From JAUYIV01 sp040882645 (GTDB taxonomy: Bacteria; Actinomycetota; Acidimicrobiia; Spongiisociales; UBA11373): a DNA stretch of 64,000 nt. Positions 32,147 to 41,496 of the stretch are shown one piece after another. The stretch's first letter is position 1; each line of letters begins with the position of its first letter. A program made the position numbers and the translations under genes. The notes under the pieces are model-generated. The model worked only from the letters and a program-made list of their open reading frames with translations, was not told the DNA's origin and did not search any database. The DNA is taken from assembly GCA_040882645.1 (NCBI GenBank), contig JBBEAX010000055.1, positions 1-64,000 on the forward strand. Reading direction: 5' to 3'.

Positions 32147-32174
32147 GCTACCCGCTACCCGCTACCCGCTACCA
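32147..32174. repeat. Heptamer array, 4 x GCTACCC
   Basis: Three exact GCTACCC units and one GCTACCA lie directly upstream of rsmG. Less regular remnants (GTCAGCG, AGCGACT, AGCGATT) continue at 32341-32385, into the end of the jag gene. The two parS-like sites are between them. The 256-bp gap holds nothing else that I recognise. Confidence 0.88.
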
Positions 32175-32193
32175 AGGGATGGGAGCTGATATT

Positions 32194-32209
32194 GGTTTCA
32201 CATGAAACG
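32194..32209. promoter_or_regulatory. parS-like site, degenerate
   Basis: The 16-mer reads GGTTTCACATGAAACG, differing from the parS consensus TGTTTCACGTGAAACA at three positions including one of the central CACGTG. It is 20 bp from the better site. Confidence 0.6.
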
Positions 32210-32228
32210 ACTGCACGCGGGTGAGAAC

Positions 32229-32244
32229 CGTTCCACGTGAAACA
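32229..32244. promoter_or_regulatory. parS site
   Basis: The 16-mer CGTTCCACGTGAAACA matches the parS consensus TGTTNCACGTGAAACA at all but the first position. It lies between rsmG and jag, about 3 kb from dnaA and 1.5 kb from the parB start, where origin-proximal parS sites are expected. ParB would load here. Confidence 0.88.
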
Positions 32245-32381
32245 TTGAAGGGGGCCGAACATGGGACACCACAAAGAATCATGGGATATCACAGACCGGT
32301 CCCGCGTCATTTGCCGGGGGTAGCGAAGGGCGATCGCAGCAGGCAGCGATTGTCAGCGGGTAGCGACTGTCAGCGATTTCG

Positions 32382-33251
32382 CTACTCCGCCGCCACGATC
32401 ACGGACCGGTGGGGCTCTTCGCCTTCGGAGTAGGAGCGGACGCCGTCGATCTCGCCGACGGTGTCGTGGACCACCTTGCGGTCGGCGGAATTCATCGGCT
32501 CGAGCATGACTTCGCCGCCTTCGGCGATCACCTTGTCGGCGAGTCGGCGAGCGTAGATGCGGAGCGCCTCGCGACGGCGCTCGGTGTAACCGGCGATGTC
32601 GAGTCGGATGCGGGCGCCCTCCTGGGTCTTCCGCTGGACGATGGTCCGGCAGAGCTCGAGGACCGATTGCAGAATGACCCCTTTGGTGCCAACGAGCGCC
32701 TCGGTCTGTTCGCCGGCGACGTCGGCGTAGATGATCTCCTCCTCGACCCGCACCGAGACCTTGCCTTCGAGTCCGTAGGCCTCGAGCAATCCCTTGAGGA
32801 ACCGCTCGATCTCGGCTGCCTGCTCGTCGACGCCGATCACGTCGCGATCGTCTGGGCGTGCCCTCATCTCCTCACGCTCCTTCGAACGATCATCTCGCTT
32901 CGGAGGCCTCGGCTTCGGGCTGCTGGCCGATTTGGATCCACGGTCTCCTCCCCTTCCTCCGCTCGATGAGCGCTGGTCCGACTCGCGAGGCTTGGTCCCC
33001 GCTCCACCCCGCGGGTGCCGCGTGTCGCCACCCGAACCGCGGCTCCGTCGCCCGTTGCTCGGCTTCGGCGGCTTACGCTTAATGCGAACCACGGCGCCTT
33101 CGCCGCCGATTCCGAGGAATCCCCGGGTCGGTTGCTGCAGGACCTCGATCTCTGCCTCATCCTGAGACTTGAGACCCAACTCCTCGAGGCCCGCCTCGAT
33201 GGCGGTCTCCACCGACGGTCCCCTGACGTCCACGTACTCCCTGGAAGACAC
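32382..33251 (-). CDS. jag: Jag/KhpB RNA-binding protein
   Basis: The 289-residue protein has an N-terminal Jag-N domain ('YVDVRGPSVETAIEAGLEEL', 'PTRGFLGIGG'), a long basic Ser/Arg/Gly-rich linker (about residues 65-130), a KH domain ('ALVGTKGVILQSVLELCRTI' region) and an R3H domain ('RREALRIYARRLADKV' to 'MNSADRKVVHDTV', with R-x3-H). KhpB binds RNA and, with KhpA, influences cell elongation and division in Gram-positives. The GTG start follows the yidC stop directly. Confidence 0.95.
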   Translation of the reverse strand: MSSREYVDVRGPSVETAIEAGLEELGLKSQDEAEIEVLQQPTRGFLGIGGEGAVVRIKRKPPKPSNGRRSRGSGGDTRHPRGGAGTKPRESDQRSSSGGRGGDRGSKSASSPKPRPPKRDDRSKEREEMRARPDDRDVIGVDEQAAEIERFLKGLLEAYGLEGKVSVRVEEEIIYADVAGEQTEALVGTKGVILQSVLELCRTIVQRKTQEGARIRLDIAGYTERRREALRIYARRLADKVIAEGGEVMLEPMNSADRKVVHDTVGEIDGVRSYSEGEEPHRSVIVAAE

Positions 33252-34142
33252 CTACTTCCTCCTCCGCTTCTTTCCCCGCTTCTTCTTCGAGACGTTGGAG
33301 CTCCGTTGACCGCCACTCGGAAGAGGCCGGGTGGCGGTGGGGGAGTCGTCGCTCGGTCGGGGTTGCTTCCCTTCCTTCAAAGATGCCGTCTTCGGGGATG
33401 CGGCCTTGGTCGGGCTGGATCCCTTCTTGTCGCCTCCGTCCATCCCGAGGATGAGGGCCTGCTGCCCGATCCTGAAGATCTGGCTGGCAGCGAAGTAGAC
33501 CACCAGGCCCGCCGGGAGGGTGTAGGAGATGAACCCAAAGAATAATGGAAAAATCTTCATGATCGCTTGACCGGGGGGCTGCTGGCCGCCTTGGGCACTG
33601 CTGCGGGCCATGGTCTGCCGCTGCTGCCAGTAGGCGGTGAAGACCACTATCAGGATCGTGAGGAAGTACGGAATCGCATCGATGATGCCGATGTCGAGGG
33701 CGTTGCTGGGGGAGACGCTCAGGTCCATCCACAGGAAGTCGACCCGACCCTCTGCCACCGCCCGTGCCAGCTCGCTGCCTTCGGTTACCCATTTTCCCGG
33801 ATTTCGCAGCACGCTGAACAGGGCGAACCAGATCGGCATCTGGAGCAGAAGGGGGAGACACCCGGCGGCGGGATTGACGCCCCTCTCCTTGTAGAGCGCC
33901 ATCGTCGCCGCCTGTTGGGCCTGCCGATCGTGCTTCAGTTCCTTCTGGATCCGCTTGATTTCGGGCTGGATCTCCTGCATCGCCTTCATCGAGCGGGTCT
34001 GCTTGAGGGTGAGCGGGAACAGCAGAATCCCGATGACGACGGTCAGCAGGATGATGGCGATCCCGAAGTTGGCGATGAGGCTGTAGAAGAAGGTCAGCGT
34101 TGCGCCGATGATCTCCTGAATGCCGTTCCAGATCCCCGACAT
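33252..34142 (-). CDS. yidC: Membrane protein insertase YidC
   Basis: YidC inserts membrane proteins alone or with SecYEG. The 296-residue form is the Gram-positive short type without the large periplasmic domain. Five hydrophobic segments are visible, with 'LTLKQTRSMKAMQEIQPEI' as the first cytoplasmic loop, 'NPAAGCLPLLLQMPIWFALF' and 'FISYTLPAGLVVYFAASQIF' as core helices. The tail is highly basic, ending 'KKKRGKKRRRK', suited to ribosome contact. The ATG at 34142 overlaps the yidD stop by one base; a TTG one codon upstream is ignored. Confidence 0.96.
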   Translation of the reverse strand: MSGIWNGIQEIIGATLTFFYSLIANFGIAIILLTVVIGILLFPLTLKQTRSMKAMQEIQPEIKRIQKELKHDRQAQQAATMALYKERGVNPAAGCLPLLLQMPIWFALFSVLRNPGKWVTEGSELARAVAEGRVDFLWMDLSVSPSNALDIGIIDAIPYFLTILIVVFTAYWQQRQTMARSSAQGGQQPPGQAIMKIFPLFFGFISYTLPAGLVVYFAASQIFRIGQQALILGMDGGDKKGSSPTKAASPKTASLKEGKQPRPSDDSPTATRPLPSGGQRSSNVSKKKRGKKRRRK

Positions 34143-34411
34143 CAATGAACCCCTATCTCATCGCGGTGCGGAACCGGATCGACTCCGCCTTCTCTCCACG
34201 GATGGCATCGCCCGATCCGCTTCACGGCCATCCAACTGCCGCGCATCGCGCCCCACTCGTCGATGGCTTCGAACGCGTATCCCGAGCATGTGGGCTGGTA
34301 CCGGCAGCGCCGTCCGACCAGGGGAGAGAGCGCCTTCCGATAGAGGATGATCGGTCGCTGCAGCCACCAGCCGGGCTGGTAAGGCTTCAGCGTTCCCTTC
34401 ACATCTTCCAC
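34142..34411 (-). CDS. yidD: Membrane protein insertion efficiency factor YidD
   Basis: YidD is a small amphipathic protein that helps insertion. The 89 residues include 'ILYRKALSPLVGRRCRYQPTCSGYAFEAI' (from Ile to Ile), with the conserved Cys pair, and 'GRCHPWREGGVDPVP'. The GTG start lies three bases after the rnpA stop and the stop overlaps yidC by one base, keeping the rnpA-yidD-yidC order. Confidence 0.95.
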   Translation of the reverse strand: MEDVKGTLKPYQPGWWLQRPIILYRKALSPLVGRRCRYQPTCSGYAFEAIDEWGAMRGSWMAVKRIGRCHPWREGGVDPVPHRDEIGVH

Positions 34412-34414
34412 CGC

Positions 34415-34741
34415 TCACTCCTGTTCCATCGTCGCCCTTTGGGCCCAGGCCACCAGCGCCTCGAACGGCGCTCGGACTGCTGCCGCAGAGGCGATCACCA
34501 CATACTCGCGGCCCTCCCGCAGCGGGACGAGGCGTAGCGCCTGGCGCAACCGCCTCTTGGCCCGATTCCTTCGGACCGCGTTACCCACCGCCCGGCCGGC
34601 GACTACCGCCACCCTGGGAGTGCCCGGCTCGCCCGGCGCGGCGAAGACGGTGATGCCGCCGACGCGCCGACGCGTCCCGACCCGCCGCACTCTCCCGACG
34701 TCGGAACTCTTTCGCAGCGGGGCGTAGGGCGCCGCGGCGAT
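34415..34741 (-). CDS. rnpA: Ribonuclease P protein component
   Basis: RnpA is the protein subunit of RNase P. 'AVGNAVRRNRAKRRLRQALR' is the family's RNR motif. The conserved N-terminal helix region ('LRKSSDVGRVRRVGTRRRVGG') lies upstream of the first ordinary start, GTG at 34690. Between an in-frame TAA inside rpmH and that GTG there is no ATG, GTG or TTG. The coordinates use ATC at 34741, which gives 108 residues, near the family norm; CTG at 34717 is an alternative. The start is therefore uncertain while the gene itself is not. Confidence 0.88.
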   Translation of the reverse strand: MAAAPYAPLRKSSDVGRVRRVGTRRRVGGITVFAAPGEPGTPRVAVVAGRAVGNAVRRNRAKRRLRQALRLVPLREGREYVVIASAAAVRAPFEALVAWAQRATMEQE

Positions 34742-34749
34742 GCTGCGAC

Positions 34750-34884
34750 CTATGCGGAAAGCCGGCGTCGGCCCTTGAGGCGCCGGCGCTTGAGGATTGC
34801 GCGGCCAGCCCGCGTCCGCATACGCAGCCGGAAGCCATGCCGCTTCTTACGGCGGCGAACATTCGGCTGATAGGTGCGCTTCAT
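34750..34884 (-). CDS. rpmH: 50S ribosomal protein L34
   Basis: The 44-residue product begins 'MKRTYQPNVRRRKKRHGFR' and ends 'LKGRRRLSA', the standard L34. It is very basic. The gene is the first of the leftward rpmH-rnpA-yidD-yidC-jag run next to dnaA, the usual bacterial arrangement. Confidence 0.97.
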   Translation of the reverse strand: MKRTYQPNVRRRKKRHGFRLRMRTRAGRAILKRRRLKGRRRLSA

Positions 34885-35338
34885 GAGGGAGTCCCAAGAG
34901 AAGGAAGAGGATGCTTTCGGGTGAGGTTACGAAGAGTTGGTCGACTTTGTCAAAGGTGAGGCGCGCCCGCAGAAGCCGTTCGCGAGAAATGCCAATGAGT
35001 CGCGAAAGATCACTTACCGGCCTGATCGTCCACACCTTCGTCTCCAACACTACGAACTCGCGAAATCCATCTCTGATTGTCGTTGATCCATAAGGGGTTT
35101 CGCTGGCCGCCAGCCCGGTCGCCAGTGGATAAGCCGCGTTTTGTCATTCTTGTGGGGCGCGATGGCCGTTTCATATACTCGCCGTTCACCGGTCCCCCCA
35201 ACCGGTCGACTTCCCAGGTCATCGACCCAGCGGCGCGCTGGGTGGGGCAAGAGTAAGAGCGGGAAATCCGCCCTTCTCCACAGGTGTGGATACCCCTGTG
35301 GAGAAAGATTCGATACATGAGAGCACTCGAGGGAGGAC
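34885..35338. other. rpmH-dnaA intergenic region, part of the origin
   Basis: This 454-bp gap between divergent rpmH and dnaA is visibly more AT-rich than its surroundings. It holds DnaA-box-like 9-mers TCGTCCACA (35026-35034) and, inverted, TTATCCACT (35124-35132), plus the cluster at 35274-35305. Promoters for rpmH and dnaA must be here. Short open frames across it do not look like proteins. Confidence 0.75.
35274..35305. promoter_or_regulatory. DnaA-box cluster upstream of dnaA
   Basis: Three 9-mers occur in 32 bp: TTCTCCACA (35274-35282), inverted GTATCCACA (35285-35293) and inverted TTCTCCACA (35297-35305). The outer two are part of an 11-bp perfect inverted repeat (35274-35284 and 35295-35305). 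The cluster ends 33 bp before the dnaA start, so it could mediate autoregulation as well as origin function. Confidence 0.75.
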
Positions 35339-36700
35339 GTGGAAGCCCATCCGGCCGCTGAGAGTTGGGACCAGTTTCGCCAATCGCTCCGATCAAGAGT
35401 CACTCCAGTCACCTGGAGGACCTGGTTGGAGGGCCTGTCTCCCCAAACCTTCGACGCAGGTGTCGTCCGCATCCTCGCCCCCAGCGAGTTCCATCTCCGC
35501 TGGGTGAACGAGAAGTATCGGCCGATCATCGAGGAGTCGGCCGCCGCCGTGTACGGCGACGGGGTCGTCGTCGAGATGGCGGCGAGAGAGATGCCGCTGT
35601 TCGACAGCCCCACCGTCGACGATGAGCTGGGGCCCGACACGCTCACCGAGACTCCCATTCCGGTGGAGGGTGAGGACGATCCGCTCGTCCCCAAGTACTC
35701 GTTCGAGAACTTCGTGGTAGGCCCGTCCAACCGCTTCGCCCACGCCGCCGCCCTCGCCATCGCCGAGCAGCCCGGAGGGCACTACAACCCGTTGTTCATC
35801 TACGGCGGAGCCGGCTTGGGAAAGACCCACCTGCTCCAGGCGATCGCCCAGCACTGCGCCGACCTGAATCCCCGCCTCGAGGTCTGTTACCTGACCTCGG
35901 AGGAGTTCTTCAACGGGTTCATCGATGGCATTCGGCGCAAGCGGATGGACGAGTTCAAGGCCCGCTACCGCAGCGTCGACATGCTGCTGCTCGACGACGT
36001 TCAGTTCCTGGAGGGCAAGGAGCAGATCCTCGAGGAGTTCTTCCACACCTTCAACTCCCTGTACGAGGCAGGCAAGCAGTTGGTGTTCTCGTCGGACCGG
36101 CCACCCAAGAGCCTTTCGAGCCTCGAAGACCGCATTCGGAGCCGTTTCGAGTGGGGCCTCACCACCGACATCCAGCCCCCCGACGTCGAGACCAGGCTGG
36201 CGATCCTTCGCAAGAACGCGGCGTTTGCGCCGGTGGTGGTGCCCGAGGCGGTGCTCGATTTCATGGCCAACCGGGTGGTCGACAACATCCGCGAACTCGA
36301 AGGGGCCTTGACCCGAGTGACTGCATATGCCGCGTTGACCCATCAGCCGATCGACCTCGAGATGGCCGAGGACGTACTGCAGGATCTCGGGCCGGCGCAC
36401 AATGCCATGCCGATCAGCCCCGGCAGGATCCTGGCGGCCTCCTCCGAATCGTTCGGGGTATCGATCGGCGACCTCGAGAGCCCGAGCCGCAAGCAGCCGC
36501 TGGCGCGGGCCCGCCAGGTCGCCATGTACATCTGCCGCGAACTCACCGACCTGTCTCTTCCCAAGATCGGCAGCCTGTTCGGGGGCCGGGACCACACCAC
36601 CGTGCTCCACGGGGTGAACAATGTGGCTCGGCTCATGAAGGAAGATCAGCAGCTCTTCGATCGTGTCACAGCCCTGTTGCAAAGTCTGAGGAAATCGTGA
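35339..36700 (+). CDS. dnaA: Chromosomal replication initiator DnaA
   Basis: DnaA binds 9-bp boxes and opens the origin. The 453-residue protein has domain I ('SWDQFRQSLRS'), a short acidic linker, the AAA+ domain ('YNPLFIYGGAGLGKTHLLQAI' Walker A; 'VDMLLLDDVQFLEGKE' Walker B; 'SLEDRIRSRFEWGL'), and the DNA-binding domain with 'SLPKIGSLFGGRDHTTVLHG'. It is at the short end of the family because the linker is brief. GGGAGGA lies just before the GTG start. The upstream box cluster suggests autorepression. Confidence 0.98.
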   Translation: MEAHPAAESWDQFRQSLRSRVTPVTWRTWLEGLSPQTFDAGVVRILAPSEFHLRWVNEKYRPIIEESAAAVYGDGVVVEMAAREMPLFDSPTVDDELGPDTLTETPIPVEGEDDPLVPKYSFENFVVGPSNRFAHAAALAIAEQPGGHYNPLFIYGGAGLGKTHLLQAIAQHCADLNPRLEVCYLTSEEFFNGFIDGIRRKRMDEFKARYRSVDMLLLDDVQFLEGKEQILEEFFHTFNSLYEAGKQLVFSSDRPPKSLSSLEDRIRSRFEWGLTTDIQPPDVETRLAILRKNAAFAPVVVPEAVLDFMANRVVDNIRELEGALTRVTAYAALTHQPIDLEMAEDVLQDLGPAHNAMPISPGRILAASSESFGVSIGDLESPSRKQPLARARQVAMYICRELTDLSLPKIGSLFGGRDHTTVLHGVNNVARLMKEDQQLFDRVTALLQSLRKS

Positions 36701-36704
36701 GCAT

Positions 36705-36866
36705 TCATCCACAGTCTCCCCAGGGCACCCGGCAGGGTGTTTACAACCTCCGCCAGTCGTCCCCTGGGGTGGGGACGACGAATCGGCGCCTGACCTGGCC
36801 CGATGGCGGCTTCTCCACAATCCACACCCCCTACTACTGCTACTACTTGTTCTTTCAATAAATACA
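36705..36866. other. Probable oriC unwinding region (dnaA-dnaN gap)
   Basis: TCATCCACA (36705-36713) begins the gap. A 9-bp hairpin (36756-36764 with 36771-36779) may end the dnaA transcript. Then come the box TTCTCCACA (36811-36819), an overlapping CAATCCACA (36818-36826), a CCCC spacer, a run of trinucleotides CTA-CTA-CTG-CTA-CTA-CTT (36831-36848) and an AT-rich stretch to about 36866. The order box, GC spacer, DnaA-trio-like run, AT-rich matches the basal unwinding system described for Bacillus. Confidence 0.75.
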
Positions 36867-36891
36867 GTCGAAGAAGAGAGAGGAACACCCT

Positions 36892-37971
36892 GTGCGTATC
36901 AGAGCGGAACGAGACGACTTGGTCGACGTCCTCGGCCGCGCCGCCCGCGCCGTCGTAGTTCGTTCGCCGCGACCAATCCTCCAAGGCGTGCTCGTGGACG
37001 TTCGCGGCAAGACGATGCGGATCACCGGTACCGACGAGAACATCACGGTCAGGACCCAGCTCGACGTTGAGGTCCTCGAGGAGGGGACCACCGTCGTACC
37101 TGCCCGGCTGGCCACCGAGGCGGTTCGTAAAATGCCGTCGGGGGCAGTCGTAGTCCACGCCGAAGGCGGCGAGGTCGAGATCACCGGGAACGGGCCCCGG
37201 TTCCGGTTCCGCGAGTCCCCGGTCGACGACTTCCCGCGGATTTCCGAGCCAGATCTCTCCGACTCGGTGAAGGTCGCCGGCGACGAGTTCATCGATGCGG
37301 TGAATCAGGTCGGGGTCGCCGCCTCCAACGACGACGCCCGTCCGATCCTCACCGGGGTGTACTTCGAGAGCGAGGAGGGGCGGCTGCGTCTGGTGGCGAC
37401 GGACTCCTATCGGCTGGCGGTGCGCGACCTCCCCTCGGTCGACGCCCAGCTGTCGGGGCTCGTGCCGGTGCGCGCACTGAAGGAACTGGGTCGCAGCATC
37501 GGCGCTTCCGAACTTCAGGTCGCCATCGGGGACCGCGAGGCGGCGTTCTCGTCCGATCGGGGCACGCTCACCGCCCGGTTGATCGAGGGAACGTTCCCGA
37601 ACTACCGGCAGCTCCTCCCCCCTTCGTATCCGAACCGGCTCAGCTTGTCCCGCGACGGGCTGCTCGAGGCGATCGACCGGGCGTCGCTGGTGGCCGAAGA
37701 CCACATTCCCATCCGGCTCACGCTCCAGAAGGGCGGGGTGGAGCTGAGCGTCACCCGACAAGACGTCGGCGGCGAGACCGAGCATGTCGATGGTGAGTAC
37801 TCGGGTGAGGAGATGACGATCGCCTTCAACAGCCGGTACCTCAACGACGGTGTCAACGCGGTTCAGGGCGACGAGGTGGTACTCGACGTGATGGATCCCC
37901 TCAAGCCCGGCCTGTTGCGCGGCGGCGGGCACGACGACTTCGTCTATCTCCTCATGCCCGTCCGGCTTTGA
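36892..37971 (+). CDS. dnaN: DNA polymerase III sliding clamp (beta subunit)
   Basis: The clamp encircles DNA and tethers the polymerase. The 359-residue protein has the three repeated clamp domains ('RPILQGVLVDVRG', 'DDARPILTGVYFESEEGRLRLVATDSYRLA' region, 'YLMPVRL' at the end). 'MPVRL' is the usual C-terminus forming part of the peptide-binding pocket. The start is GTG after a GAGAGGAA sequence. It is separated from dnaA by the origin region. Confidence 0.97.
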   Translation: MRIRAERDDLVDVLGRAARAVVVRSPRPILQGVLVDVRGKTMRITGTDENITVRTQLDVEVLEEGTTVVPARLATEAVRKMPSGAVVVHAEGGEVEITGNGPRFRFRESPVDDFPRISEPDLSDSVKVAGDEFIDAVNQVGVAASNDDARPILTGVYFESEEGRLRLVATDSYRLAVRDLPSVDAQLSGLVPVRALKELGRSIGASELQVAIGDREAAFSSDRGTLTARLIEGTFPNYRQLLPPSYPNRLSLSRDGLLEAIDRASLVAEDHIPIRLTLQKGGVELSVTRQDVGGETEHVDGEYSGEEMTIAFNSRYLNDGVNAVQGDEVVLDVMDPLKPGLLRGGGHDDFVYLLMPVRL

Positions 37972-37984
37972 ACGAGTCGATCGC

Positions 37985-39088
37985 GTGCAACTGGTCTGGC
38001 TCGAACTTCGGGACTTCCGCTCGTACGAGTCTCTGGCGTTCCGTCCCGAACCAGGGGTGAACGTTCTCGTCGGCCCGAACGGCGCCGGCAAGTCGTCGAT
38101 ACTCGAAGCCATCGGTTACCTCGCCACACTGTCCTCGTTCCGGCGTGCTCCCGAAGCGTCGTTGGTGCGGGAGGACGCCGACTCAGCGATCGCCAGAGGC
38201 GAGTTCTTCTCCGGTGGGGGAGGCACCGTCATCGAAGTCGAGACGCCGCGGACGGGTCGCCGCCGAGTGCTCCTCAACGGCAAGCGCGCCCAGGGCCGCG
38301 CGGATGTGGCCGCGGCTGTCACGGTGGTGGCATTCCTCCCTGACGATCTCGACCTGGTCAAGCGCGGTCCGGCCTACCGGCGCGAGTACATCGACGACGT
38401 CGCCGCGCAGGCGTGGCCGGCAGCCGGTGCCGAACAGGCCGACTACGAGCGGGCTCTGCGCCAACGCAATGCCCTTCTCCGTAAAGAGGGGCGACGCGCC
38501 GACGGGCCCACGCTCAATGTATGGGACGAGCGGGTGAGCCTGCTGGGGGCACGGATCCTCGAACGGCGCCTGGCCGCGGCGGCCCTGCTCGAACCGGCCG
38601 TAGCCGGGCTGTACCTCGAGTTGGGGGAGGGCGGGGAGCGATTCAGTTGGAGTTATCTCTCCAGCGGGTTGGGCACTCTGGTCGCCCCTTCGGCAGGGGA
38701 CACCCTGGTGGAACCGCTGCGGGCTGCGATGGCCGCTGCCCGCAATGATGATCTGGACCGGCGCACCACCACCGTGGGCCCTCATCGGGACGACCTGGTG
38801 ATGCTCCTCGATGGCCGCGACGCCCGCACTCGGGCGTCTCAGGGAGAGCAGCGCTCGATCGCTCTCGGCCTTCGACTGGCTGCGTTCCGGGTGCTGTCGG
38901 ATCGCCGCGGATCGCCGCCAGTGCTGCTGCTCGACGACGTCTTCTCCGAACTCGACGCGGCGCGCGGTGAACGCCTGGTGGGGCACCTTCCCCACGCCCA
39001 GGTCTTCGTGACCTCGGCGCGATCGGAGGAAGTGCCCATGGTGGGCGCGCGGTGGCGCGTCGACGACGGCGAGGTGAAAGCGGCATGA
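37985..39088 (+). CDS. recF: DNA replication and repair protein RecF
   Basis: RecF is an SMC-like ATPase that helps load RecA at gaps. Walker A is 'VLVGPNGAGKSSILEAI', the signature 'RTRASQGEQRSIALGLRLA' and Walker B 'PVLLLDDVFSELD' are intact, and the N-terminus 'LELRDFRSYESL' is typical. The 367 residues match. GTG start 13 bp after dnaN; its stop overlaps the next start (ATGA). Confidence 0.97.
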   Translation: MQLVWLELRDFRSYESLAFRPEPGVNVLVGPNGAGKSSILEAIGYLATLSSFRRAPEASLVREDADSAIARGEFFSGGGGTVIEVETPRTGRRRVLLNGKRAQGRADVAAAVTVVAFLPDDLDLVKRGPAYRREYIDDVAAQAWPAAGAEQADYERALRQRNALLRKEGRRADGPTLNVWDERVSLLGARILERRLAAAALLEPAVAGLYLELGEGGERFSWSYLSSGLGTLVAPSAGDTLVEPLRAAMAAARNDDLDRRTTTVGPHRDDLVMLLDGRDARTRASQGEQRSIALGLRLAAFRVLSDRRGSPPVLLLDDVFSELDAARGERLVGHLPHAQVFVTSARSEEVPMVGARWRVDDGEVKAA

Positions 39089-39405
39089 CCGACGACGACC
39101 GGGGGCTGCGCCCGGTGGGCCGCGGGGTCGAGAAGATGCTCCGCGACCTGGGAATGCCGGAGATGTTCGACGTCGCCACCATGGTCGAGAACTGGGCGGA
39201 GGTGGCCGGGGAGCCCTTTGGGTCGATGGCGGTGCCCGACTCCTTTGGCGCCGGTGTGCTGACATTGAGCGTCGCCGACGGGGTGGCCGCATCGCTCCTC
39301 AAGTACCGGGTCGGAGACCTCATCGGACGGCTCGCCGGCCGTTTCGGGGAGGGGGTCGTGACCTCGGTGCGGATCAAGGTTGGGGGCCACAAAAAGGGCC
39401 TCTGA
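39085..39405 (+). CDS. dciA: DciA-type DUF721 protein
   Basis: DUF721 proteins (DciA) assist loading of the replicative helicase in bacteria lacking DnaC/DnaI. The 106-residue protein is the DUF721 domain alone: 'VATMVENWAEVAGEPFGSMA' and 'GVLTLSVADGVAASLLKY' are family blocks. Mycobacterial homologues are longer at the N-terminus. The ATG overlaps the recF stop by four bases, and the position between recF and gyrB is the standard actinobacterial one. Confidence 0.85.
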   Translation: MTDDDRGLRPVGRGVEKMLRDLGMPEMFDVATMVENWAEVAGEPFGSMAVPDSFGAGVLTLSVADGVAASLLKYRVGDLIGRLAGRFGEGVVTSVRIKVGGHKKGL

Positions 39406-39431
39406 CCTGGCCTTTTCCAATTCTGAGAGAT

Positions 39432-39459
39432 CGGGATTGTCACCGATCCCGGCTATACT
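39432..39459 (+). promoter_or_regulatory. gyrBA promoter candidate
   Basis: TATACT (39454-39459) is a good -10 in the 165-bp gap before gyrB. An inverted repeat CGGGAT (39432-39437) / ATCCCG (39446-39451) lies where a -35 would be and could be a control site. No strong -35 is visible. Confidence 0.5.
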
Positions 39460-39570
39460 TACACCAATGTCGGCGGTGTCCCACAGGGGCCCGCGACCAA
39501 TCGCCAACCGCCGTCGATGACCCCGAATCTACGTTCGGGAGGGCGCCGGTTGAACGAACGAAGGAGACTC

Positions 39571-41487
<1,917 letters not shown>

Positions 41488-41496
41488 GAGAGCCAG

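Noticed and set aside
34847..35093. Short open frames on both strands in the rpmH-dnaA gap
   Set aside because: No start signals, overlap with rpmH and DnaA boxes, no family resemblance.
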